From contig NZ_MECL01000002.1 of the NCBI RefSeq assembly GCF_014596445.1, positions 1-64,000 of the forward strand: a DNA stretch of 64,000 nucleotides, written 5' to 3'. Below the pieces are notes generated by a model. The model had not been told where the DNA came from, made no database searches, and saw only the letters and a program-made list of their open reading frames with translations. Positions 43,240-51,587 of the stretch are shown here, piece by piece (within the stretch, counting starts at the first letter, position 1; each line of letters opens with the position of its first letter). A program made the position numbers and the translations under genes. Source of the stretch: Streptomyces sp. CBMA29 (GTDB lineage: Bacteria > Actinomycetota > Actinomycetes > Streptomycetales > Streptomycetaceae).

Positions 43240-43563
43240 CTATTCGCCGGAGCCGAGAGCGGACAGAAGCGCGCGCCCCTCCGCCACCGTGACCGAGTCC
43301 TCGATCCGAGTGCCGTCCTCGCGGAACGCGTCCCAGACCTCGTGCATCGTTCCGGGGTGCGCGGCGAGGTATCCGCCGGGCAGGATGAGGCGGTCGTCGT
43401 GGTTGGCGTAGGTGTCCATCCCCGAGTTCCCGAGTGGCTCCATGGCGACGATGGCCACGACGTCATCCGGGCGGTAGAAGTGGTTCAGCGTGTTCGGCTT
43501 GGACTTGTTCTCCGGGTAGTGGTGAGTCTTGATGTTTACCGAGCCGTCGGCCTCGAATTTCAC
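43240..43563 (-). CDS. Hypothetical element protein
   Basis: 107 aa from a GTG embedded in the upstream stop. VNIKTHHYPENKSKPNTLNHFY, VVAIVAMEPLGNSGMDTYAN and VTVAEGRALLSALGS. Unrecognised. Confidence 0.55.
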   Translation of the reverse strand: MKFEADGSVNIKTHHYPENKSKPNTLNHFYRPDDVVAIVAMEPLGNSGMDTYANHDDRLILPGGYLAAHPGTMHEVWDAFREDGTRIEDSVTVAEGRALLSALGSGE

Positions 43564-44261
43564 CTCTTGCGCGGTGTCGGTAGCATCCTCTGCCCGTCGA
43601 TCTGCACAAAATGCCGGTGCACCTCGGCGGCACCGACAGCTGCCTTGCACGTCGAGCAGGTGACCTTGTGGTCCTCGTACGCGCCGTCGCAATAGGCGCA
43701 TTCGTGGTCGTTGTACTGCGGGATGTCGTACTCCCGCAGTTCGCGGACCTTCGGATAGCCCGGTGCGAGCGCCACCGCGAGGAAGTCGTGCCGCACCCGC
43801 CGGGCCGCCAGCCGCACATCGTCCTCGCTGACGTGCTCGGGATGCGTGTACCCCCACTCCTGCAATTCCGCCTGGACGCCCTTGGCGAGCTTGATCGGAA
43901 GGTCGTACTTCTTCGCGAGCAGCTTCGCGACGGTGCGGGCGGGCGGGGACTTCTCGCCCTCGATCAGCCACTTGCCGCAGGAGCCGCAGCGCTCGTCCTG
44001 GATGATCGCGGTCTCACCGTCCGGCCGCTCGGTGATCTCCGTCAGGACATTCTGCCTGGTGGCAATCTTCGGGAAGTCACCGGGGTCGTAAGATCCCTCG
44101 TCCGAGAAATTGATGCCCATATTCTCGGCAGCCTTCCGGATGGCGTCCTCGTGCGCCTTTCCCGCCTGAACCTTGATCCCGCTCGCACGCAGTGCGGCAA
44201 TGGTGTGCGTCGGGCACAGGATTTCCGCGTCGAACTGGTAGCCAACCACGAAATCATTCAT
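43560..44261 (-). CDS. Element protein with three CxxC motifs
   Basis: 233 aa. N-terminus GYQFDAEILCPTHTIAALRAS; then CGSCGKWLIEGEKS, ECAYCDGAYEDHKVTCSTCKAAVG. The latter two pairs look like a zinc ribbon. Middle is helical. Possibly nucleic-acid binding. Unrecognised. Confidence 0.65.
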   Translation of the reverse strand: MNDFVVGYQFDAEILCPTHTIAALRASGIKVQAGKAHEDAIRKAAENMGINFSDEGSYDPGDFPKIATRQNVLTEITERPDGETAIIQDERCGSCGKWLIEGEKSPPARTVAKLLAKKYDLPIKLAKGVQAELQEWGYTHPEHVSEDDVRLAARRVRHDFLAVALAPGYPKVRELREYDIPQYNDHECAYCDGAYEDHKVTCSTCKAAVGAAEVHRHFVQIDGQRMLPTPRKR

Positions 44262-44482
44262 TCGTCTGCACCACCCTTCACCGGTTCCTGCGAGAAGAAA
44301 ACCGGCATGTAGTTGATGGTTTCGCAGTACCCGAACACGCCGTTGGGGTACCTGATACCGATCTCCTCCTCTGATCCGATCAGCTCACTGATCTTGGCGT
44401 CCGCCTCTTCCCGACTGCTCGCCTTGACACGCAGAACAGTGTCCTTCGTCGCGTCATACGCAAACTCAAACATCTCAGACAC
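44258..44482 (-). CDS. Small element protein
   Basis: 74 aa from a GTG with GAGGAG, three codons before an ATG. MFEFAYDATKDTVLRVKASSR, then EIGIRYPNGVFGYCETINYM. Start overlaps the gene below by 4 nt. Confidence 0.55.
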   Translation of the reverse strand: MSEMFEFAYDATKDTVLRVKASSREEADAKISELIGSEEEIGIRYPNGVFGYCETINYMPVFFSQEPVKGGADE

Positions 44483-44493
44483 GCTGACACTCC

Positions 44494-44577
44494 TCACATT
44501 CCGAATTTGTCGATGCCAAGCTTGATGTGATCAGAGAACCGGCCCTCGGGCATCTTGAGTGCCTTGCCGCTCGCCAT
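44494..44577 (-). CDS. 27-aa microprotein
   Basis: MASGKALKMPEGRFSDHIKL then GIDKFGM. GGTGGG lies upstream and the reading frame starts three bases after the neighbour's stop. Basic and amphipathic. Confidence 0.45.
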   Translation of the reverse strand: MASGKALKMPEGRFSDHIKLGIDKFGM

Positions 44578-44579
44578 GG

Positions 44580-45119
44580 TCATCCCACCTGCCGCTCCCG
44601 GATCTTCCGCGCGCGCTCTTCCCCGGCGAGAATCCGCTTCTCCGGCACCCCCCAGTGCTCGTCCAGGGCGCGCATTTCCTTGTCCGTGTTGAACGGGCCA
44701 GGCCGGTTGGCTGCCGTCGCGTATGCCGCATGCAAGCGCTGCGACTCAGCGCACTCGACCGTGTTCGGCGTCTCGCTGTTCACCACCCAGCAGCGGGTCA
44801 CGAACACCACGCAGCCGCATTTGAGGAAATTCCAGCCTTTCGGCTCGACGGCATCAGAGCCGTTCGGGTAGGGAGTTGTTGTGGCGTCCGGGATTTCCCG
44901 GTACGTGTACCAGGGCTGGTCCCTCGGCGCATAGATGCCCGCCTCGCCGTGCGTGATCGGGAAGGAGAACGGGCGGCCGTCCTTGTAGAGCTGCGCGCCG
45001 TGCTCCAGCACTTCGACCCACAAATGCTGGCCGACGATGCGCATGTGCATGCACACTCCCGACGCGCCCATTTCTACCAGCACCACGTCGCCTGTCTTCA
45101 ATTCGACTCTCGACTGCAT
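44580..45119 (-). CDS. Hypothetical element protein
   Basis: 179 aa. DVVLVEMGASGVCMHMRIVG is beta-rich, suggesting a small barrel; NFLKCGCVVFVTRC contains clustered Cys; a charged helix ends the protein (GEERARKIRERQVG). Unrecognised. Confidence 0.6.
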   Translation of the reverse strand: MQSRVELKTGDVVLVEMGASGVCMHMRIVGQHLWVEVLEHGAQLYKDGRPFSFPITHGEAGIYAPRDQPWYTYREIPDATTTPYPNGSDAVEPKGWNFLKCGCVVFVTRCWVVNSETPNTVECAESQRLHAAYATAANRPGPFNTDKEMRALDEHWGVPEKRILAGEERARKIRERQVG

Positions 45120-45215
45120 TAATCCCCCTTGTGGTTATCGAATGGTTGACAGATGGTGGCAACGCCCGGCCGTAGCCAGACGCTCCCGTCATTCGTCGGC
45201 CGAATTCGGATCTAC

Positions 45216-45692
45216 CTACTCGCCGGGTTCAAGTTCCCAGCCGACCGGCACACGGTAGGTCGACAGGCGGACACGGGTGTCCTGGTCACCGACGATGTTG
45301 TAGAGAATGTGGCGATTCTTCTCCGCCCACTCCGCTGCGAATTCGGCAGTCGGGAAGACGAGAAGGCTCGGCTTGCCGTTGAAGTACCCACGGCTAGTCG
45401 AGAGGCTCCCTGCAACCGGCATGATCCGGAAGCGCGCACCCTCCGGTGGCATCGCCCCCTCGCACAGGTAACCCATGAGTCGTTCCCAGCCGAGCGTCTT
45501 GGCGTACTCCTTGTCCGCCGCCTCGCGCGTTTGATGCACCGTGACCGTGAGCACGCGTTTCTCGGCGTGCATGCACCGGGGCGGCCACCCGCCGGGAATC
45601 CGGTTCCATACAGGACGCGGGCCGGGATCATAGTCGGGTGCTGATTTCTCGCAGCACGGCTCCATGATCACAACCGTAAAGATGCCAGGCAT
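45216..45692 (-). CDS. Hypothetical element protein
   Basis: 158 aa from MPGIFTVVIM with AGGGGG. CMHAEKRVLTVTVHQTREAADK, and LLVFPTAEFAAEWAEKNRHIL. Alpha/beta, no signature. Confidence 0.58.
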   Translation of the reverse strand: MPGIFTVVIMEPCCEKSAPDYDPGPRPVWNRIPGGWPPRCMHAEKRVLTVTVHQTREAADKEYAKTLGWERLMGYLCEGAMPPEGARFRIMPVAGSLSTSRGYFNGKPSLLVFPTAEFAAEWAEKNRHILYNIVGDQDTRVRLSTYRVPVGWELEPGE

Positions 45693-45723
45693 TTTGCCCC
45701 CTATCCGTTGCTTGAAAAACGGC

Positions 45724-45759
45724 GAGAGCGCACCCGCCACCAATGGCGGATACGCTCTC
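45724..45759 (-). terminator. Hairpin between element genes
   Basis: GAGAGCGTATCCGCCA pairs with TGGCGGGTGCGCTCTC (minus strand), with two G-U or mismatched positions. Lies 37 bp past the stop at 45797. Confidence 0.75.
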
Positions 45760-45796
45760 GTTGTTCATCAGGCTGGGATGTTGTGGTCCCGCCCTT

Positions 45797-46333
45797 TCAC
45801 GCCTTGGAGATCCAGTCGGAGTGCCAGCGGCCCTCGCGCGTCCGGCCGTCGGGGAACGTCACCTCGACGCACCACTCCCACGCCCACAGCGGCGGCGCCG
45901 CGTAGTGACTCTGCATAACGCGCTGCTTCCACTCGACCGAGGTGACCTCGGCCTTCCCGAGGCTGTAGCCGTCCGGCATGGCGGAGACCGTGTCGCCGAC
46001 CTTGACCGGCTGGCGCTTCGGCCTGGGCGGCTCGTATTCACCCCGCTCCAGCCAGTCCAGTTCCGGCACCGGGCTGCCGGTCGCGGCCTGCTCGTACACC
46101 TCCCGGACCGTACGCGGGCCCATGTCCGTGAACTCCGATCCCTGACGGGTTCGTGCCACGACCCGGAGCGGGTTGCCGTCCCGGTCGGGCACCTCGTAGG
46201 TCCACACCTCGTCGCTCATGCTGTCGACGACTGTGCCTCGGATGCTGATGTTGGCCTCGGTTCCGGGCATCTCCTCGCCCGACTCCGCGCCCTTGACCAT
46301 CGGCAGCTTGTAGCGGGTCACCTCGTAATTCAT
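45797..46333 (-). CDS. Hypothetical element protein (possibly C-terminal part of a fusion)
   Basis: 178 aa from MNYEVTRYKL, preceded by GAGGAGGG, one of the strongest ribosome sites in the element. VWTYEVPDRDGNPLRVVARTR, then KVGDTVSAMPDGYSLGKAEV, a small beta domain. The frame is open without stop into the gene above, so a 263-aa product is also possible. Confidence 0.6.
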   Translation of the reverse strand: MNYEVTRYKLPMVKGAESGEEMPGTEANISIRGTVVDSMSDEVWTYEVPDRDGNPLRVVARTRQGSEFTDMGPRTVREVYEQAATGSPVPELDWLERGEYEPPRPKRQPVKVGDTVSAMPDGYSLGKAEVTSVEWKQRVMQSHYAAPPLWAWEWCVEVTFPDGRTREGRWHSDWISKA

Positions 46334-46588
46334 GCGCTTTCCCTCCTCACGAAAAAGAGCCCGCACGGGTTGCCGTACGGGCCTTTCGGTATGTCCGGGG
46401 TCGGCCGGGTAATGCGGGCCGGTCCGGTGTTCCTCACAGTAGGCGGTGGAAAGCCAACGCTTAATCGCCCAGCGCTCCCAGTCTTCCCACCAGAGCGCGA
46501 GCTTTCCGCAAACCATTCGGTGGCAGACGATTTCCCCGTTCGGGCCCTTGTTCGCCCACACCACATGGCTTTTCGAGGGCCGAGCCAT
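46334..46588 (-). CDS. Upstream ORF in frame with next gene, no stop codon
   Basis: 85 codons from MARPSKSHVV with a perfect AAAGGAGG. The composition looks coding (ALWWEDWERWAIKRWLSTAYC, CHRMVCGKL). No stop intervenes before the next start; the last 20 codons run through a terminator-like hairpin. Either the stop has been lost or the two are a single protein with an internal start. Confidence 0.5.
46359..46382 (-). terminator. Terminator hairpin inside an open frame
   Basis: Minus strand GCCCGTACGG-CAA-CCCGTGCGGGC followed by TCTTTTTC. A textbook terminator, yet it is translated in frame in the ORF above. Confidence 0.7.
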
Positions 46589-46605
46589 CCGGCCTCCTTT
46601 CGAGC

Positions 46606-46653
46606 GTTCCGGCAGGGCCCCCTGCGTGATCTACGCAGAGGCCCTGCCGGAAC
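46606..46653 (-). terminator. Long two-part hairpin
   Basis: GTTCCGGCAGGGCC pairs with GGCCCTGCCGGAAC, with an inner CTGCGT/ACGCAG stem. It lies 18 nt upstream of the 85-codon ORF. Confidence 0.8.
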
Positions 46654-46734
46654 GCTATGCCGTTATGCGCCCCACCCGTTGGCTCGGTTTTGGCTGCATC
46701 CGCGCACCGTGGTTCTGACCTACGCAACCACTCC

Positions 46735-46766
46735 GGCCGCCAGAGACCGCGTAGGCTCTGGCGGCC
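46735..46766 (-). terminator. Hairpin after small element gene
   Basis: GGCCGCCAGAG pairs with CTCTGGCGGCC (11 bp), 17 nt past the stop at 46783. Confidence 0.82.
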
Positions 46767-46782
46767 GTGATGGTCGCACAGC

Positions 46783-47031
46783 TCAGCGCAGGCCCGGCGG
46801 CTTGACCGTGGACATGCGCTCTCCGTCGTAGAGCCGGATGTCGCTGGACGGCTGCCCGTCGATGTCGACCGCGACCCGGAAGAACCCGTCGAAGTATTTG
46901 CCGCCGGGGGCGATGATCGAATCCGACTCGAATTGAGTCGACTCGACCGTGCCCCACACGCAGTCATTGGTGAAGACGCGCAGACCGGCGATGATCTCCA
47001 CACCGTCACTCGTGAGCCGCTTAACCGACAT
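46783..47031 (-). CDS. Small beta-rich protein
   Basis: 82 aa from MSVKRLTSDG, with GAGAGGG eight bases upstream; another ATG two codons earlier is too close to it. GVEIIAGLRVFTNDCVWGTVE suggests a small barrel. Overlaps the neighbour's stop by 11 nt. Confidence 0.58.
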   Translation of the reverse strand: MSVKRLTSDGVEIIAGLRVFTNDCVWGTVESTQFESDSIIAPGGKYFDGFFRVAVDIDGQPSSDIRLYDGERMSTVKPPGLR

Positions 47032-47419
47032 AGCCATGCCCTCTCTTGTACTGAATGGTCCGGCCCTCGTACTCCGGCTCGGGCTCTCTTCCGCACACGT
47101 GCCGCCGAGCAAATTCGGTGGCAGCATAGGCCGAATAGCCGTTATTCGCCGTCGGACAGTTCCTGCAACCGCTCACCCACTGATCCGTCAGTGGATTGTG
47201 CAGAACGTGAATGTTCTGACGTCCAGCCAGAACTTGAGATTTCCAGCCGTCCGACCCAACGACCCGCAAACCGAGCGGGTAGGCGAAACGCCCTTCCCGC
47301 CCGCTCCCCAACGCGACCGCGTCACGCATGGCCGTCGCGGCGTAGGCGTACCCCTGATACGCACCGAGCGTCTGCCACACACCGGCATCGTGGAAATGCT
47401 GAATCGAGTAGCCGAGCAT
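47021..47419 (-). CDS. Hypothetical element protein
   Basis: 132 aa. GAYQGYAYAATAMRDAVALG, VSGCRNCPTANNGYSAYAATEFARRHVC, with a pair of possible metal Cys. Repeated (A/S)AYAAT motifs suggest an internal duplication. Unrecognised. Confidence 0.6.
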   Translation of the reverse strand: MLGYSIQHFHDAGVWQTLGAYQGYAYAATAMRDAVALGSGREGRFAYPLGLRVVGSDGWKSQVLAGRQNIHVLHNPLTDQWVSGCRNCPTANNGYSAYAATEFARRHVCGREPEPEYEGRTIQYKRGHGYVG

Positions 47420-47431
47420 ATGAACTCCCGG

Positions 47432-47812
47432 TCAGGTCCCTACCGGGCAGCCGTACACCCGGCTGTGGCGGAGCAGGAAGGAGATGATGTCCCCGTCGCG
47501 CCGCGCGTAGATCTTGCAGCCGGTGTCGCACCAGTCGCGCGGGGCGGTGGCCACCTCGGCCCACCGGTCGATCCGCATACCGGCCGCCTCTGCCCGCAGC
47601 TCGTCACTGACGTACTGCGTCACACGCTTGATCCCGAACGGCGACGTAATCGTGAAACCGGCCCGTATCGCCTCGCGGGCGTGAATCCCGCAAATCGCGA
47701 TACGCACGAATTCGGTTCCCTGGCGCTGGCTCATGTGCACCGGGACGGCGGGTGCCGCGCACTTGGTGTAGCCGTAGCACCCGGAGTCGGGCACCACGAT
47801 TCTGGGCCGCAT
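47432..47812 (-). CDS. Hypothetical element protein with Cys clusters
   Basis: 126 aa from MRPRIVVPDSG with GGAGAG. GCYGYTKCAAPAVPVHMSQR, FVRIAICGIHAREAIR, DWCDTGCKIY. Likely a small metal-binding fold. tRNA-like module 5 lies 33 nt upstream. Confidence 0.6.
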   Translation of the reverse strand: MRPRIVVPDSGCYGYTKCAAPAVPVHMSQRQGTEFVRIAICGIHAREAIRAGFTITSPFGIKRVTQYVSDELRAEAAGMRIDRWAEVATAPRDWCDTGCKIYARRDGDIISFLLRHSRVYGCPVGT

Positions 47813-47844
47813 TTGCTCTCCATTCGTAGACGGTAGGGATGAGC

Positions 47845-47904
47845 GACCCATGACGGATTCGAACCGTGTGCGCGCGCCGTGAGAATTCGCGCGGCGCATG
47901 GGCC
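47845..47904 (-). ncRNA. tRNA-like module 5 (three-stem, best example)
   Basis: Minus strand: acceptor GGCCCAT/ATGGGTC (7 bp with one G-U), hairpin GCGCCG-12 nt-CGGCGC, and T-arm ACGG-TTCGAAT-CCGT (47853-47867). Total 60 nt; only one of the D/anticodon arms is present. It starts 7 nt after the upstream stop codon. No CCA is encoded. Confidence 0.55.
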
Positions 47905-47910
47905 GGTAAA

Positions 47911-48414
47911 TCAATGCTGCGGTTGCAGAGGCGCGATATCGAATGGCGTCATGTCCCACGTGCAGCCATAGCGGCGCACGTTGCGGTAAAGTCCCCGCCC
48001 CATGCGCCACTGGAATCGGGGTGATCCCTCACGGTCTACCAAGGTGCAGACCTCTGCCACATGGCCGGGGCACAACACGCGACACAACACGTCCGGCCCG
48101 TCATAGCGACCGAAAACCGTGGGCAGCCCCATACGAGAACACATGCTGCACGTACGCGTGAACGTCACGCGGTCCACGTCGTAGACGATCAGCGATTCAC
48201 CGTCAAGACCGTCCGTGAGCATGTCGAAAGCCCACCATGGAGCCCACCGAACGCGCCACGTCCGATGCACCGGACTACCAAGACCGTGTCGCTCAAGATC
48301 CAGAGTCCGGTCAGTCCACCCGGTGATTACCGGATAGTCCTGCGCGTCACTGAGAAGAAGCGCGATACGGTCGCCCACCCTTACATCGGGCGTCGGAATC
48401 CACTGCAAATCCAC
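47911..48414 (-). CDS. Hypothetical element protein
   Basis: 167 aa from a GTG with AAAGGGGG. DVRVGDRIALLLSDAQDYPVI, then CSMCSRMGLP and CRVLCPGHVAEVC, Cys pairs like a Zn ribbon. Unrecognised. Confidence 0.6.
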   Translation of the reverse strand: MDLQWIPTPDVRVGDRIALLLSDAQDYPVITGWTDRTLDLERHGLGSPVHRTWRVRWAPWWAFDMLTDGLDGESLIVYDVDRVTFTRTCSMCSRMGLPTVFGRYDGPDVLCRVLCPGHVAEVCTLVDREGSPRFQWRMGRGLYRNVRRYGCTWDMTPFDIAPLQPQH

Positions 48415-48438
48415 GCCACACCCCCTTTCCGGCATGGA

Positions 48439-48465
48439 AAAGGCCCCCGGAATTTCCGGGGGCCC
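48439..48465 (-). terminator. Intrinsic terminator
   Basis: Minus strand GGCCCCCGGAAATTCCGGGGGCC followed by TTTTCC; perfect palindromic stem downstream of the 79-aa gene. Confidence 0.88.
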
Positions 48466-48476
48466 GGTAGAACTAC

Positions 48477-48716
48477 TCAGACGTGCTCGCCACGCATACG
48501 CGCGAGTACGCTGCTGCGGGTGTCGCTACGCTCCGCGAAAAGCGTTGTCCACAACTCGGGGTGGTTGGAACGCTGGACGAGAACCGGACGCTGATCCACG
48601 AAATACCTGCCGGATGTGAGCCGTGTCAGGTATCGAACTTCGTGCTCACCCTCTCGGAAAGCGAATTCCGTACGCTCGGCCCGACGCGCCGCAGCGCGCT
48701 TCAACGCGATGTGCAT
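48477..48716 (-). CDS. Small basic protein
   Basis: 79 aa from MHIALKRAAARRAERTEFAF. HEVRYLTRLTSGRYFVDQRPV is beta-rich. Ends at an intrinsic terminator. Unrecognised. Confidence 0.58.
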   Translation of the reverse strand: MHIALKRAAARRAERTEFAFREGEHEVRYLTRLTSGRYFVDQRPVLVQRSNHPELWTTLFAERSDTRSSVLARMRGEHV

Positions 48717-48732
48717 TTTCCGTGTCCCCTTT

Positions 48733-49182
48733 TCAGGCCGCGACCGCGTAGCGGACCGACGCTCCGTGCTTGCGCGCGTAGTAGCGCGTCTCGTCGGGGT
48801 CGTCGGTGAATCCGACCATGAGCCACTCGGCGGAGAGGTCGCCCGCGTCCCTGTGCACCTTGGTGACCGCCCTGACGTCGGCCGGGACGTCCTTGGCCAT
48901 GACCGGCGTGTAGGTGAGCGGGCGCGTGCTGGTGGCCGCACGCGTCACACGCTTGCGCTCCGGCCGTGCGGCCTTGAACACGAGCGGCACGGACGCGGCG
49001 GCCGGGCCGGGCACGAACGCACCGGCGGCCGGGCGGTAAGCGGCAGCGCGCGCCTTTGCCTGCCACGTAACGGCCGACCGCTTGCGCTTGTCGGCGAGGT
49101 TACGGGCGGCGAGGGCGCGCAGTGCGGGCACCATGCGCCCGCTGTTCGCGGTTTCGATCGACGACACGAGAGTGATCAGCAC
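48733..49182 (-). CDS. Hypothetical basic protein
   Basis: 149 aa from a GTG with GGGGGAG. N-terminus ITLVSSIETANSGRMVPALRA; basic Ala/Arg linker; then DVRAVTKVHRDAGDLSAEW and GFTDDPDETRYYARKHG. Unrecognised. Confidence 0.58.
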   Translation of the reverse strand: MLITLVSSIETANSGRMVPALRALAARNLADKRKRSAVTWQAKARAAAYRPAAGAFVPGPAAASVPLVFKAARPERKRVTRAATSTRPLTYTPVMAKDVPADVRAVTKVHRDAGDLSAEWLMVGFTDDPDETRYYARKHGASVRYAVAA

Positions 49183-49186
49183 GGGC

Positions 49187-49834
49187 TTACTCCCCCTGAT
49201 AGCGAGCGGATTTGCGGAACTTTCGGATATCCGCGCGTGCGGATTCAGCGGCCTGGACGTCACCCCGTGCGAGCGCGTTACGCTCCCGCGCGATGGCGTC
49301 CGAAAGGCTGGTCTGTGCGCGCTTTCGCGCGCTTGAGGCCCGCTCCGTGCGCGCTTCCCCACGTGCACGGAATGCGGCGACGGTTTCAACCGCAAGAGCA
49401 TTCTTCGCACGCGCCGTGTCGTCCCGTGTCAGCGCGCGTCGTGCGGTCATGCCGACGCGGCTGTTGTAGACGATTTTCTCCGCACTCTTGTCGCGAGAGG
49501 CGGAAGCGGCGCGGCCCTTGCGGCGTCCGTCCGCCGATTTCGGGCGCACTTGCTCTGTCGCCGTTCTCCGCAGACCAGCGGGAACATTCGGCGTACCGAC
49601 GGACGGCACGACTCCCTTGCGCGAACGGGTCGTGAGATCGGCGATACGCGCCTGATTATCGGCGCGACCCCCCGGAAGGGGTCGGCGACTCGGCGGGATT
49701 GGTGGGGTCTTGAGTAGCGTCGCATTGTCCTTTGCGGACTGCTCCGCCTTGAAACGTGCGGCGTACATCTGCGGTCCGGTCGGAAGATCGATCGACAGAC
49801 CAGCGAACAATGGCTTACGCGGTTTACGGGCCAT
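49187..49834 (-). CDS. Arg/Ala-rich basic protein, first gene of the minus block
   Basis: 215 aa from MARKPRKPLFAGLS with AAAGGGGG. The sequence is strongly basic and low in aromatic residues, with RRPLPGG, SRKGVVP and repeated RA(R/K)-type helices. It may bind nucleic acid. Being first after the large gene-poor region, it is probably the first gene transcribed leftward. Confidence 0.6.
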   Translation of the reverse strand: MARKPRKPLFAGLSIDLPTGPQMYAARFKAEQSAKDNATLLKTPPIPPSRRPLPGGRADNQARIADLTTRSRKGVVPSVGTPNVPAGLRRTATEQVRPKSADGRRKGRAASASRDKSAEKIVYNSRVGMTARRALTRDDTARAKNALAVETVAAFRARGEARTERASSARKRAQTSLSDAIARERNALARGDVQAAESARADIRKFRKSARYQGE

Positions 49835-51143
49835 GACGGACCCCCTTTGGACTGCGAGACTGAAAGGGACTTGGGTGCCCACGTCTGTTCCGATGGGAAG
49901 CTACGGGCGGGGGAAGAAAATCACGGAGATCACTCCCCCCGCCCCGTAGGCGCACCGTTCCCGCTAAGCGGTACTAGGCGGTTGAGTGCCGTGCGCTTGC
50001 TAGACGCGCGGTACCCCTTGAACTTTTCGCCTAGCTGAACCCTCGCCAGTCGCTTAATGGTGCGCGACAGGATCATTCGGTATCGGGCGAGAGGTTAAGC
50101 ACGCCGGACGGATGTCCTTTACGTGCACCGCCTAGCGATCACCCCACACCCCTACCAAGGGTATGGACGTGCAATGTTCGGCGTCCGCTTTCCCGCTTGA
50201 CGTCACTCACGTAACGCAAGGGTTCAGCTATCAATATTCGATGCGTCCACAGCTAACAGGGCCACCCCACGTTAAACGCGAGGGATCAATGCGCCGCTAC
50301 CTGTTTCCGCCTCCCCGTATCAGCCGCTCTCGCGGGGATACGGCAAGTTCGCTCGGCCCCGTGCGTTTTCAGGCGCATGGGCACTTATGCGCTCCGGTGA
50401 GGAATTCCGGGCGGAGAGTCGGCGCGCCCCATTAGAACGGGCGTACCTATCTCAGGATCACGCGCTCACGACCGTTTGCCGTCGCGCTGAGCGGGTCGTC
50501 GTTGCCCGCTTGCCTCCCGCGCCCCCTCCCTGCGTGCTGTCGGGGGTGTGTGCGCCGTGCCCCGATGGGGTGTGGCGACAGTGAGGACTCTCCTCGGAGT
50601 TCACGCTCCGGTCTACTGGGGCAAGACTGGCGAACTAGGACATTGATGTCTGTCACCGCTGGTCAGAGCGTCGCAAATTTCCCGAAAAAAAGTTGTGGAT
50701 CTTGAAAACGTGTCCCATTATGCCCGTATATGCGAGGTGTTCGAAGATCATCGTTACCAATTCTCAACAATCCGTTTTGCCCGGATAGGTCATGACAATA
50801 AGGACATGCTGACGAGTCGTCAGATGATGTTTGGGTGCCGAAATGCGCCCGTATTGCCCCGATGTAAACTGTCGACAAAAGACGTTTGTCTCGCGATGTG
50901 AGATTCCCTGACGCACCATCAGCGGAGATCTGACGCTGTGTCACTTCTGGAAAATCGCCGAGCGCCCACGTGTGCCCCGGAAATGACACGGGGGGTACTG
51001 ACCGACTCAGGAGGGGGGTACAGGCTGCCTACGGTGCCATTTCTCGCCGTTTCGCCGCTTCCGTGCCGCACCACTCCCCCGACGCTCCGGCCGGTCGGGA
51101 CGACCCCGCGCCGCGTGCAACGCACGTGATCGCAGGGTCTCAG

Positions 51144-51326
51144 GTGACCAAAAATGCGCGAGAAATTTTGGGGGCCCTTGTGCCTGATGTCTCTACTGCC
51201 ATAGAGGAGAGTGAAGAGAGGGACGAGGCGAGAAGGTCAGCAGCGCCAGTGTGGGCATGTGCGCTGTCTGCGGCCCATGCGGTGTGCGCGCCATGGGAGA
51301 GAGTAGGTACCCCGCGCGCTGGCTGA
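51144..51326 (+). CDS. Doubtful short ORF
   Basis: 60 codons from GTG: VTKNAREILGALVPDVSTAI then a charged EESEERDEARR run. AGGG lies six bases upstream. The only frame in the region with a protein-like start. Confidence 0.22.
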   Translation: MTKNAREILGALVPDVSTAIEESEERDEARRSAAPVWACALSAAHAVCAPWERVGTPRAG

Positions 51327-51355
51327 TGCGCTTGCTAGGGGTGGGGGCTAAATCA

Positions 51356-51587
51356 GACATAATGGATTAAAGGCAGTGTCTCCACTTATGTCCGCTTAGT
51401 CGCTTGTCAATTTGGTCTATACCACGTAGCTACTCACGCTACGCGTACGTAAGTTGACGCTCTGCGCATATTACTTACGGTAATGATTGTTGCCGAAAGT
51501 AACTGACACTAAATGCGAGGTTTGCCCGTATTGCAAGATCAAGTCACGATAGCGTCACAATAATACGGACATACGTGATTAAAGGCA
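51356..51587. repeat. 20-bp direct repeat pair
   Basis: GACATAATGGATTAAAGGCA (51356-51375) and GACATACGTGATTAAAGGCA (51568-51587) match at 17 of 20 positions and are 212 bp apart. They could be iterons, operator sites or promoters. Confidence 0.75.

Noticed and set aside
50163..50705. Several 65-90 codon frames in the gene-poor hub
   Set aside because: They have low-complexity or Arg/Pro-rich translations, no ribosome sites, and overlap each other on both strands.
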